In this document: one piece after another, positions 10,801-29,361 of the stretch
Layout: every line of letters starts with the position of its first letter
How positions within the stretch are numbered: position 1 is the first letter of the stretch
From: Closterium sp. Naga37s-1
Taxonomy: Eukaryota > Streptophyta > Zygnematophyceae > Desmidiales > Closteriaceae
DNA length: 64,000 nucleotides
Direction: 5' to 3'
Assembly: GCA_947471745.1 (NCBI GenBank)
Contig: CANJKZ010000532.1
Span: 196,001 to 260,000, forward strand
Made by a program: the position numbers and the translations under genes
The notes under the pieces: generated by a model
Databases searched by the model: none
Told to the model about the DNA's origin: nothing
Seen by the model: the letters and a program-made list of their open reading frames with translations, nothing else

Positions 10801-13800
10801 AGGGAGGGGAGAGAGGACAGGGAGGGGAGAGAGGACAGGGAGGGGAGAGAGGACAGGGAGGGAGAGAGGGACAGGGAGGGGAGAGAGGACAGGGAGGGGG
10901 AGAGAGGACAGGGAGGGGAGAGAGGGACAGGGAGGGGAGGGAGGAGGGACAGGGAGGGAGAAGAGAGGACAGGGAGGGGAGAGAGGACAGGGAGGGGAGA
11001 GAGGACAGGGAGGGGAGAGAGGGACAGGGAGGGGGAGAGAGGACACAGGGAGGGGAGAGAGGACAGGGAGGGGAGAGAGGACAGGGAGCGGGAGAGAGGA
11101 CAGGGCGGGAGAGAGGACAGGGAGGGGAGAGAGGACAGGGAGGGGAGAGAGGCCAGGGAGGGAGAGAGGACAGGGAGGGAGAGAGGACAGGGAGGGGAGA
11201 GAGGAACAGGGAGGGGAGAGGGACAGGGAGGGGAGAGAGGACAGGGAGGGGAGAGAGACAGGGAGGGGAAGAGGAGGACAGGGAGGGGAGAGAGGACAGG
11301 GAGGGGAGACGAGGACAGGGAGGGGAGAGAGGACAGGGAGGGGAGATGAGGACAGGGAGGGGGAGAGAGGACAGGGAGGGGAGAGAGGACAGGGAGGGGA
11401 GAGAGGACAGGGAGGGGAGAGAGGACAGGGAGGGGAGAAGAGGACAGGGAGGGGAGAGAGGACAGGGAGGGGAGACGAAGACAGGGAGGGGAGAGAGGAC
11501 AGGGAGGGGAGAGAGGACAGGGAGGGGAGAGAGGACAGGGAGGGGAGAGAGGGCCAGGGAGGGGAGAGAGCGACAGGGAGGGGAGAGAGGACAGGGAGGG
11601 GAGAGAGGACAGGGAGGGGAGAGAGGACAGGGAGGGGAGAGAGGACAGGGAGGGGAGAGAGGACCGGGAGGGAGAGAGGACAGGGAGGGGAGAGAGGACA
11701 GGGAGGGGAGAGAGGACAGGGAGGGGAATAGGTAGAGAGGACAGGGAGGGGAGAGAGGACAGGGAGGGGAGAGAGGACAGGGAGGGGAGATGAGGACAGG
11801 GATGGGAGAGAGGACAGGGAGGGGGACGAGAGGACAGGGAGGGGAGAGAGGACAGGGAGGGAGAGAGGACAGGGAGGGAGAGAGACAGGGAGGGGGAGAG
11901 AGGACAGGGAGGGGAGATAGAGGACAGGGAGGGGAGAGAGGACAGGGAGGGGAGAGAGGACAGGGAGGGGAGAGAGGACAGGGAGGGGAGAGAGGACAGG
12001 GAGGGGAGAGAGGACAGGGAGGGGAGAGAGGACAGGGAGGGGAGGAGGACAGGGAGGGGAGAGAGGACAGGGAGGGGGAGAGAGACAGGGAGGGGAGAGA
12101 GGACAGGGAGGGGAGAGAGGACAGGGAGGGGAAGAGAGGACAGGGAGGGGAGAGAGGACAGGGAGGGGAGAGAGGACAGGGAGGGAAGAGGACAGGGAGG
12201 GGAGAGAGGACAGGGAGGGGAGAGAGGACAGGGAGGGGAGAGAGAGGACAGGTGAGGGGAGAGAGGACAGGGAGGGAGAGAGGACAGGGAGGGAGAGAGG
12301 ACAGGGAGGGGAGAGAGGACAGGGAGGGAGAGAGAGGACAGGGAGGGGAGAGAGGACAGGAGGGGAGAGAGGACAGGGAGGGGAGAGAGGACAGGGAGGG
12401 GAGAGAGGACAGGGAGGGGAGAGAGGACAGGGAGGGGAGAGAGGACAGGGAGGGAGAGAGAGGACAGGGAGGGGAGAGAGGACAGGGATGGGGAGAGAGG
12501 ACAGGGAGGGGAGAGAGACAGGGAGGGGAGAGAGGACAGGGAGGGGAGAGAGGACAGGGAGGGGAGAGAGGACAGGGAGGGGAGAGGGACAGGGAGGGGA
12601 GAGAGGACAGGAGGGAGAGAGGACAGGAGGGGAGAGGACAGGGAGGGGAGAGAGGACAGGGAGGGGAGAGAGGACAGGGAGGGAGAGAGGACAGGGAGGG
12701 GAGAGAGGACAGGGAGGGGATGAGAGGACAGGGAGGGGAGAGAGGACAGGGAGGGGAGAGAGGACAGGGAGGGGAGAGAGGACAGGGAGGGGAGAGAGGA
12801 CAGGGAGGGGAGAGAGGACAGGGAGGGGAGAGAGGACAGGAGGGGAGAGAGGACAGGGAGGGGAGAGAGGACAGGGAGGGGAGAGAGGACAGGGAGGGAG
12901 AGAGGACAGGGAGGGGAGAGAGGACAGGGAGGGGAGAGAGGACAGGGAGGGGAGAGAGGACAGGGAGGGGATGAGAGGACAGGGAGGGGAGAGAGGACAG
13001 GGAGGGAGAGAGGACAGGGAGGGGAGAGAGGACAGGGAGGGGAGAGAGGACAGGGAGGGAGAGAGGACAGGGAGGGGAGAGAGGACAGGGAGGGGAGAGA
13101 GGACAGGACAGGGAGGGGAGAGAGGACAGGGAGGGGACGAGAGGACAGGGAGGGGAGAGAGGACAAGGTGAGGGGAGAGAGGACAGGAGGGAGAGAGAGG
13201 ACAGGGAGGGGAGAGAGGACAGGGAGGGGAGAGAGGACAGGGAGGGAGAGAGGACAGGGAGGGGAGAGAGGACAGGGAGGGGAGAGAGGACAGGGAGGGG
13301 AGAGAGGACAGGGAGGGGAGAGAGGACAGGGAGGGGAGAGAGGACAGGGAGGGGAGAGAGGACAGGGAGGGAGAGAGGACAGGGAGGGGAGAGAGGACAG
13401 GGAGGGGACGAGAGGACAGGGAGGGGAGAGAGAGGACAGGGAGGGGAGAGAGGACAGGGAGGGGAGAGAGGACAGGGAGGGGAGAGAGGGACAGGGAGGG
13501 GAGAGAGGACAGGGAGGGGAGAGAGGACAGGAGGGAGAGAGGACAGGGAGGGGAGAGAGGACAGGGAGGGGAGAGAGGACAGGGAGGGGAGAGAGGACAG
13601 GGAGGGGAGAGAGGAGGACAGGGAGGGAGAGAGGACAGGGAGGGGAGAGAGGACAGGGAGGGGAGAGAGGACAGGGAGGGGAGAGAGGACAGGGAGGGGA
13701 GAGAGGACAGGAGGGGAGAGAGGACAGGGAGGGGAGAGAGGACAGGGAGGGGAGAGAGGACAGGGAGGGGAGAGAGGACAGGGAGGGGAGAGAGGACAGG

Positions 13801-16800
13801 GAGGGGAGAGAGGACAGGGAGGGGAGAGAGGACAGGGAGGGGAGAGAGGACAGGAGGGGAGAGAGGACAGGGAGGGGAGAGAGGACAGGGAGGGGAGAGA
13901 GGACAGGGAGGGGAGAGAGGACAGGAGGGGAGAGAGGACAGGGAGGGGAGAGAGGACAGGGAGGGGAGAGAGGACAGGGAGGGAGAGAGGGACAGGGAGG
14001 GGAGAGAGGACAGGGAGGGGAGAGAGGACAGGAGGGGAGAGAGGACAGGGAGGGGAGAAGAGGACAGGGAGGGGAGAGAGGACAGGGAGGGGAGAGAGGA
14101 CAGGGAGGGGAGAGAGGACAGGGAGGGGAGAGAGGACAGGGAGGGGAGAGAGGACAGGGCGGGGAGAGGACAGGGAGGGGAGAGAGGACAGGGAGGGAGA
14201 GAGAGGACAGGGAGGGGAGAGAGGACAGGGAGGGGAGAGAGGACAGGAGGGGAGAGAGGACAGGGAGGGGAGAGAGGACAGGGAGGGGAAGAGAGGACAG
14301 GGAGGGGAGAGAGGACAGGGAGGGAGAGAGGACAAGGGAGGGGAGAGAGGACAGGGAGGGGAGAGAGGACAGGGAGGGGAGAGAGGACAGGGAGGGGAGA
14401 GAGGACAGGGAGGGGAGAGAGGACAGGGAGGGGAGAGAGGACAGGGAGGGGAGAGAGGACAGGGAGGGGAGAGAGGACAGGGAGGGGAGAGAGGACAGGG
14501 AAGGGGGAGAGAGGACAGGGAGGGGAGAGAGGACAGGGAGGGGAGAGAGGACAGGGAGGGGAGAGAGGACAGGGAGGGACGAGAGGACAGGGAGGGGAGA
14601 GAGGGACAGGGAGGGGAGACGAGGACAGGGAGGGGAGAGAGGACAGGGAGGGGGAGGAGGAAGAGAAGGACAGGGAGGACAGGGAGGGGAGAGAGGACAG
14701 GGAGGGGAGAGAGGACAGGGAGGGGAGAGAGGACAGGGAGGGGAGAGAGGGACAGGGAGGGGAGAGAGGACAGGGAGGGGAGAGAGGACAGGGAGGGAGA
14801 GAGGACAGGGAGGGGAGAGAGGACAGGGAGGGGAGAGAGGACAGGGAGGGGAGAGAGGACAGGGAGGGGAGAGAGGACAGGGAGGGGAGAGAGGACAGGA
14901 GGGGAGAGAGGACAGGGAGGGGAGAGAGGACAGGGAGGGGAGAGAGAGGACAGGGAGGGGAGAGAGGACAGGGAGGGGAGAGAGGACAGGGAGGGGAGAG
15001 AGGACAGGGAGGGGAGAGAGGACAGGGAGGGGAGAGAGGACAGGGAGGGGAGAGAGGACAGGGAGGGGAGAGAGGACAGGGAGGGGAGAGGGGACAGGGA
15101 GGGGAGAGAGGACAGGGAGGGGAGAGGAGGACAGGGAGGGGAGAGAGGACAGGGAGGGGAGAGAGGACAGGGAGGGGAGAGAGGACAGGGAGGGGAGAGA
15201 GGACAGGGAGGGGAGAGAGGACAGGGAGGGGAGAGAGGACAGGGAGGGGAGAGAGGACAGGGAGGGGAGAGAGGACAGGGAGGAGGAGAGAGGACAGGGA
15301 GGGGAGAGAGGACAGGGAGGGGAGAGAGGACAGGGAGGGGAGAGAGGACAGGGAGGGGAGAGAGGACAGGGAGGGGAGAGAGGACAGGGAGGGGAGAGAG
15401 GACAGGGAGGGGAGAGAGGACAGGGAGGGGAGAGAGGACAGGGAGGGGAGAGAGGACAGGGAGGGGAGAGAGGACAGGAGGGGGAGAGAGAGGACAGGGA
15501 GGGGAGAGAGGACAGGGAGGGGAGAGAGGACAGGGAGGGGAGAGAGGACAGGGAGGGGAGAGAGGACAGGGAGGGGAGAGAGGACAGGGAGGGGAGAGAG
15601 GACAGGGAGGGGAGAGAGGACAGGGAGGGGAGAGAGGACAGGGAGGGGAGAGAGGACAGGGAGGGAGAGGGACAGAGGAGGGGAGAGGGAGGAGAGGACA
15701 GACAGGGAGAGAGGACAGGACAGGGAGAGGAGAGGACAGGGAGGGGAGAGAGGACAGGGAGGGAGAGAGGACAGGGAGGGGAGAGAGGACAGGGAGGGGA
15801 GAGAGGACAGGGAGGGGAGAGAGGACAGGGAGGGGAGAGAGGACAGGGAGGGGAGAGAGGACAGGGAGGGGAGAGAGGACAGGGAGGGGAGAGAGGACAG
15901 GGAGGGGAGAGAGGACAGGGAGGGGAGAGAGGACAGGGAGGGGAGAGAGGACAGGGAGGGGAGAGAGGACAGGGAGGGGAGAGAGGACAGGGAGGGGAGA
16001 GAGGACAGGGAGGGGAGAGAGGACAGGGAGGGGAGAGAGGACAGGGAGGGGAGAGAGGACAGGGAGGGGAGAGAGGACAGGGAGGGGAGAGAGGACAGGG
16101 AGGGGAGAGAGGACAGGGAGGGGAGAGAGGACAGGGAGGGGAGAGAGGACAGGGAGGGGAGAGAGGACAGGGAGGGGAGAGAGGACAGGGAGGGGAGAGA
16201 GGACAGGGAGGGGAGAGAGGACAGGGAGGGGAGAGAGGACAGGGAGGGGAGAGAGGACAGGGAGGGGAGAGAGGACAGGGAGGGGAGAGAGGACAGGGAG
16301 GGGAGAGAGGACAGGGAGGGGAGAGAGGACAGGGAGGGGAGAGAGGACAGGGAGGGGAGAGAGGACAGGGAGGGGAGAGAGGACAGGGAGGGGAGAGAGG
16401 ACAGGGAGGGGAGAGAGGACAGGGAGGGGAGAGAGGACAGGGAGGGGAGAGAGGACAGGGAGGGGAGAGAGGACAGGGAGGGGAGAGAGGACAGGGAGGG
16501 GAGAGAGGACAGGGAGGGGAGAGAGGACAGGGAGGGGAGAGAGGACAGGGAGGGGAGAGAGGACAGGGAGGGGAGAGAGGACAGGGAGGGGAGAGAGGAC
16601 AGGGAGGGGAGAGAGGACAGGGAGGGGAGAGAGGACAGGGAGGGGAGAGAGGACAGGGAGGGGAGAGAGGACAGGGAGGAGGACAGGGCCGGGATGAGAG
16701 GGACAGGGAGGGGAGAGAGGACATGGGCGGGGAGAGAGGAACAGGGAGGGGAAGAGGAGGACAGGGAGGGGAGAGAGGACAGGGAGGGGAGATAGGGGGG

Positions 16801-17010
16801 TTGGGGACAGGGAGGGGGAGGAGAGGACAGGGAGGGGAGAGAGGACAGGGAGGGTAGAGAGGACAGGGAGGCGGAGAGTAGGAACAGGGAGGGCTTATCC
16901 GAGGAGAGAGGACAGTGGAGGGAGAGAGTGAGGACAGGGGAGGGTGAGAGAGGGACAGGGAGGGGAGAGAGGACAGGGAGGGGAGAGAGGACAGGGAGGG
17001 GAGAGAGGAG
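7869..17010. repeat. 9.1-kb satellite-like array of an 18-bp purine-only unit
   Basis: About 500 tandem copies of GAGAGGACAGGGAGGGGA. The plus strand contains essentially no T across the array, so no stop codon can occur on the plus strand. The minus strand lacks A, so none can occur there either. This produces overlapping open frames of thousands of codons on both strands (hexapeptide periods on plus; Ser/Leu/Pro/Val repeats on minus). Those are composition artefacts. Homogeneous blocks (for example 7869-8440, 8880-9210 and 15740-16670) alternate with a middle zone full of one-base indels. Strand asymmetry and G-runs make triplex or G-quadruplex formation plausible. Confidence 0.97.
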
Positions 17011-17249
17011 CGCACGCATGGCATGAATGCACTCCCTCTCCCTCTAACCTCTCCCACTACACTGCACTCTAGATGAGCTCTGCTGCCATAGCGCCATGAA
17101 CCACCACCGTCATGCGCAATGCGCCAAGAGACGCATGCGCCTTAGAGTGAAAGAGACGGATGGGGAGCGATGGAGGACGGGGGTGGACGGAGAGGAAGCT
17201 TAGCTACGGAGAAGCGTAGCAGCAGCAGCAAGTAGCAGCGTCGCCATTT

Positions 17250-17530
17250 CGCACACCGTCGCACACAGCGCGTCGCAGATCCGCACACCGTCGCACGCAG
17301 CGCGTCGCAGATCCGCACACCGTCGCACGCAGCACGTCGCAGATCCGCACACCGTCGTACGCAGCGCGTCGCAATTACGCACACGGTCGCACGCAGCGCG
17401 ACGCAGTTCCGCACACCGTTGTACGCAGCAAGTCGCCGTTCCGCACACCGTCGCACGCACCTCGTCGTCGTTCCGCCGTGGCGCGCGGCAAGTCACCACC
17501 CCGCACATTGTCGCACGCGGTTGGTCGCCA
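17250..17530. repeat. 32-bp minisatellite, about eight units
   Basis: Tandem units beginning CCGCACACCGTCGCACGCAG followed by CGCGTCGCAGAT, spaced 32 bp (for example 17281 and 17313) and progressively degenerate towards 17530. Cysteine-rich open frames on the minus strand follow from the repeat. Confidence 0.85.
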
Positions 17531-18297
17531 TTCCGCTCAAGGCTAGATCTGTGTGCTCGTTAGCGGCAAAATGCCCACTCTGCTCAGGCGGTGTGTGGGC
17601 ACGGACGCATCCTAGTGCGTCATGCGATAAGGCTAAACCTGGGCGCGATGAGAGCGACGAGAGAGCGCTCGTGCTAAGTCGTGCATGCAGGAGGGTTGAC
17701 ATGCTCTGGCGATCTTATTTATCTCCCGGAAAACCATGCTTTGTCAAGGCGGTGCGCTGTTGGCAGTGGTTCCTATGCTATTCGTTGCTTGGGAAACGTG
17801 TGCGTGGCTTGTGATTCATGTGTTTTTGGTTCACTAAGTGCCTGGCGGCCCCAACTCAAGTTCCCAACTCTCAGCACCCCTTTCGCTACTGACGGGGGAG
17901 TGTACACCCGCGCAACTCCGCCTACACTGGCCGCTTGTTCGCGTCTCACTTCCAACCCCAAACCGGGTAACCACGTGGAGGCAAGTGATAAACCTTTGCC
18001 TCCACCCCCCCAAAGTGCACCCTTGCTTTAAATAAGCTGAAAGAGGTGATACCTAATCTTGAATCGGGCGATCTGCAAGACAAAACTCCAAAACGAAGTT
18101 AGGGCGTTGCTCTTTGTTCACGAAAAAGGAAAACCCGAAGAAGCCCAACTCACCTATGTCGAAGTATGCTTGACGATTTGAACCCACTGGGCCAGTCCCA
18201 AGGGGCGTCATTCCTTAGAAGATCTGCTGTGTTTGAAGGGAGGGGAAACAGCGATCAAGGAGGTCAAACCATGATGTCAAACCGGCAAGGCATTATT
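17530..18297. other. Intergenic stretch, no gene recognised
   Basis: Mixed-composition DNA with short frames that match nothing I recognise. It holds a hairpin (GTGGAGGCAA at about 17974 with TTGCCTCCAC at about 17997) and, just beyond, the inverted-repeat end at 18012-18031. Confidence 0.5.
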
Positions 18298-18731
18298 TTA
18301 AAACCGGGGTGCACATTCAGCTGAATGTGCATCAAAGGTTATCCCTTGACTGAGTGGTTACGAGGTGTGCTTTCAACCCCTTCAAGTCGAAATTCGTTTC
18401 CCCCCTCCCCCGCAATTTCGTTTCCCCACGCCCCCGCAATTTCATTTCCCCCTCCCCGTCGAAATTCGTTTCCCCCCTCCCCCGCCAATTTTGTTTCCCC
18501 CCTCCCCCCGCAATTTCGTTTTCCCCCCCCTCCCGCCAATCTGTTTCATCCCTCCCGCCATTCGGTTTCACCCACTCCCGCCATTTCACCCCCTCCCGCC
18601 ACCTACGAAATGCCCGAAGCTCTAGCGGAATCATTTTTTTGTCGCCCCTCGTGAGCCAATCACTGTTTTTCTCCAAACCCCCTTCCCAACATCTCAAGCC
18701 GAACCGCGTTGAATGTGCACCCTGGTTTTAA
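18298..18731. mobile_element. MITE-like element with about 20-bp terminal inverted repeats
   Basis: The left end TTAAAACCGGGGTGCACATT and the right end (reverse complement TTAAAACCAGGGTGCACATT) differ at one base. Both outer ends are TTAA. The interior has no coding capacity and holds about ten degenerate copies of a 22-24-bp unit (GCAATTTCGTTTCCCCCCTC). A perfect 20-bp palindrome, GCACATTCAGCTGAATGTGC, lies just inside the left end. TTAA ends would suit a piggyBac-like or PIF/Harbinger-like origin, but the superfamily is unproven. Confidence 0.65.
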
Positions 18732-18782
18732 GTGTGGTGAATGCTCCGAAGACCACTGGCATGGGCTGCTTCCTAGATGAGC

Positions 18783-27320
<8,538 letters not shown>

Positions 27321-27626
27321 TTCCGTAAGGAGCAGCGCGAAGCACGCGAGATTATCTGGCGGGTGCGGGAGGCTAGTTCATGGAGGTTATCTGCGCAGCT
27401 GCATGATTCTCAGTGGGAGTATTCAGGATGGATGGTTTGTGTGGTGTGGTCTTGATAGACTCGCCGACTGCAACATACAGTCGATGCTCAGCCTATCACA
27501 AAACATTTTCTCCTCACAATTAGAAATTTAGTCACTCGCGAACGTTTTGCCCGTGAGTGACTAAATTGACCATTATGCCGATTTCAGGGTACAGTCACCA
27601 AGTTGAGGAAGAAAAACATCTACAGT
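27321..27626. promoter_or_regulatory. Presumed upstream region of the LRR gene, truncated by element B
   Basis: About 300 bp between the LRR start codon and the left LTR of element B. It holds an inverted repeat (ATTTAGTCACTC at 27525 with GAGTGACTAAAT at about 27555). No core promoter motif can be assigned with confidence. Confidence 0.35.
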
Positions 27627-27978
27627 TGTAAGGAAACTTCCTTTTCCTTACTTCGCGTCCCTGCTCAGCGCGTACACCACTGTTCCCACCCACAGCACCC
27701 AACAGTAATCCGTTACCACTCGCGACACTCGCTTCGACACCATTCCCGCCACCATTCACGACGCGACCCAACCTCACGGTTCGGTTGGTAACCCGCGCTC
27801 CGTACCTCCGCCTCGACACTTTCCCAACCTCGGCACCAGGCCCGTCGCGCACCCCATTTTCCACACATTACCGTTACCACTGTAGTTTCGCTATATATTC
27901 TTCGCTCATGCCTTCGCTCATTGTACTCTTGCTTCGATAGTGCAGTTCTCGTTCGCTCACTCAATTGCACTCGTAACA
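27627..27978 (+). repeat. 5' LTR of element B
   Basis: 352 bp, TGTAAGGAAACTTCC...CTCGTAACA. Compared by eye with the 3' LTR it differs at three positions (C/T, C/T and T/G), about 99% identity, indicating recent insertion. Confidence 0.95.
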
Positions 27979-27994
27979 CTTGGTATTCAGAGCC
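27979..27994 (+). promoter_or_regulatory. Primer-binding site of element B (initiator-Met tRNA type)
   Basis: CTTGGTATTCAGAGCC directly follows the LTR. It matches the plant initiator-Met site TGGTATCAGAGC with one extra T. Element A has the same extra base; element C has the perfect site. Confidence 0.8.
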
Positions 27995-28162
27995 TACGAT
28001 CTCTTCTCGGACCGCACCCACACCTTCGCTTCCCCACTATCTCAATTTTTTGGGGGGGGGTAGACGTCTCTCAGCGACACAGCACCGCCGCTTGTAGTGC
28101 TCTCTCGTAAGCACGCACGGCCACGACCGAGGCTATCGCTGAGCTTGCCCGACACCCCCACC

Positions 28163-29341
28163 ATGGCCGAATTCAATCTCGCGACCTTGACGCAGGAGCA
28201 GCTCGACCGTCTGGTGCGCCAAGTTGAAGATTCGGCACTCGAAATAGCGACGCTCACGGCGGAACGTGACTCCGCGCGTCAGCAGTCTTCGGTGAACACT
28301 CCAGCAGCACCACACGCACCAACAAATGCACCTGCACAATCGGACGAGCCAATCATCATCTCGTCCGGTACACCAACACAGCACGACAGCGTGGGACAGC
28401 GCTCAGGTGCAGCCAGTGATAGCGCCGCCCAACCAATGCCTGGCATGGGAGGAAACAGGGTTGCGCCAAGCCCGCGGGAGCCTCGCGAAGCCCGTCGGCA
28501 CGTGGAGTTTGCAGTGACAAATGGCGGACAGACCATTATGGCACCAATGCCACTCAAGCCGCAACGCCCGCCCTGTTTCGACCCGAGCCAGCGTGGAGGT
28601 CCGACGGTTCAATCGTGGGTCTTCACAATGAACGTCTTCTTCGACGCGAATTACGTCGAGTCGGACGCAGCGAAGATTCGGTATGCCGTTTCGCTGCTAA
28701 GGGGCCCCGCCATGGACTGGTGGCGAGTCATCGTGACGTCGCCACGCGCCTACGAGCCACCGTCGCAAGAGGAAGGGCCCACGGGTCCAGCTGTCACCTG
28801 GAGTTCTTTTTGCGAGACCGCCCAATACAGCACGTGGGATGCGTGGTGCGCAGGGCTTCGGGCGCGCTTCGAGCCAATCGCGGCTTCTATTTCGGCGCGT
28901 CAGAGGTTGCGCACTTGGCGGCAGCTCGGGTCGGTTCAAGATTACACGAGCGGTTTTCTCGCACTTTGCGAGCAAGTCGGCTACATGCACGAAGCGGAGC
29001 GGGTGGACCGTTACGTTGGAGGGCTGAAACCGGATATCTCGCACGAGATCATGCTGCGCGGACTCTCGAACTTCAACGAGATTCTCGCGCTCGCCGAGAA
29101 AATCGACATCCTACGCCGACCGAGACCGGGGTCCTACTACGGACATCGTCCTTGGGGACCGACCGAGCACGCCACTGTACACGCCGTTGCGAAAAATGCA
29201 GCTGCTGCGCCGTTTAAGGGGCGCTGCTTTGCTTGCAACAGGCCGGGCCATCGCAAGAGCGAATGCCCAGAGGAGCTGAGACGCCGCGGAGCAGAGCAGG
29301 GGAGGGAGTCTCAGAGGCAGGGAAACGCCAGCAGTCAGTAG
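28163..29341 (+). CDS. gag: Gag polyprotein, Ty3 element B
   Basis: The first good ATG (CACCATGGCC) at 28163 gives about 392 residues. Gag forms the virus-like particle that packages the element's RNA. An N-terminal heptad-like region is followed by a Ser/Pro/Gln-rich linker and the retrotransposon gag core (about residues 140-330; MDWWRVIVTS, LRARFEPIAASISARQRL). A CX2CX4HX4C zinc knuckle, CFACNRPGHRKSEC, lies at about residue 355. The frame is intact and ends in TAG within the frameshift stem. Pol follows in the -1 frame with about 110 nt of overlap. Confidence 0.93.
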   Translation: MAEFNLATLTQEQLDRLVRQVEDSALEIATLTAERDSARQQSSVNTPAAPHAPTNAPAQSDEPIIISSGTPTQHDSVGQRSGAASDSAAQPMPGMGGNRVAPSPREPREARRHVEFAVTNGGQTIMAPMPLKPQRPPCFDPSQRGGPTVQSWVFTMNVFFDANYVESDAAKIRYAVSLLRGPAMDWWRVIVTSPRAYEPPSQEEGPTGPAVTWSSFCETAQYSTWDAWCAGLRARFEPIAASISARQRLRTWRQLGSVQDYTSGFLALCEQVGYMHEAERVDRYVGGLKPDISHEIMLRGLSNFNEILALAEKIDILRRPRPGSYYGHRPWGPTEHATVHAVAKNAAAAPFKGRCFACNRPGHRKSECPEELRRRGAEQGRESQRQGNASSQ

Positions 29342-29361
29342 AAGTTGGGCCAACTACTGAC
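29320..29361 (+). promoter_or_regulatory. Predicted -1 frameshift module, gag/pol junction of element B
   Basis: Heptamer GGGAAAC (29320-29326) lies in phase G GGA AAC. A 7-nt spacer GCCAGCA is followed by an 8-bp stem GTCAGTAG (29334-29341) with CTACTGAC (29354-29361) and a 12-nt loop. The gag stop forms the last three bases of the 5' arm. It fits the canonical X XXY YYZ plus downstream structure design. Confidence 0.85.

Noticed and set aside
7869-17010. CRISPR array
   Set aside because: Units are contiguous 18-mers without unique spacers, in a eukaryotic context with spliced genes.
6679-17057. Overlapping minus-strand open frames of more than 3,000 codons rich in Ser, Leu, Pro and Val
   Set aside because: They lie in the 18-bp purine/pyrimidine array. 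A strand lacking A or T cannot contain stop codons, and one-base indels simply move between equally open frames.
17140-17530. Cysteine-rich small secreted protein (repeating CDAL/CDGV frames)
   Set aside because: The cysteine spacing is produced by the 32-bp minisatellite; no signal peptide or defined start.
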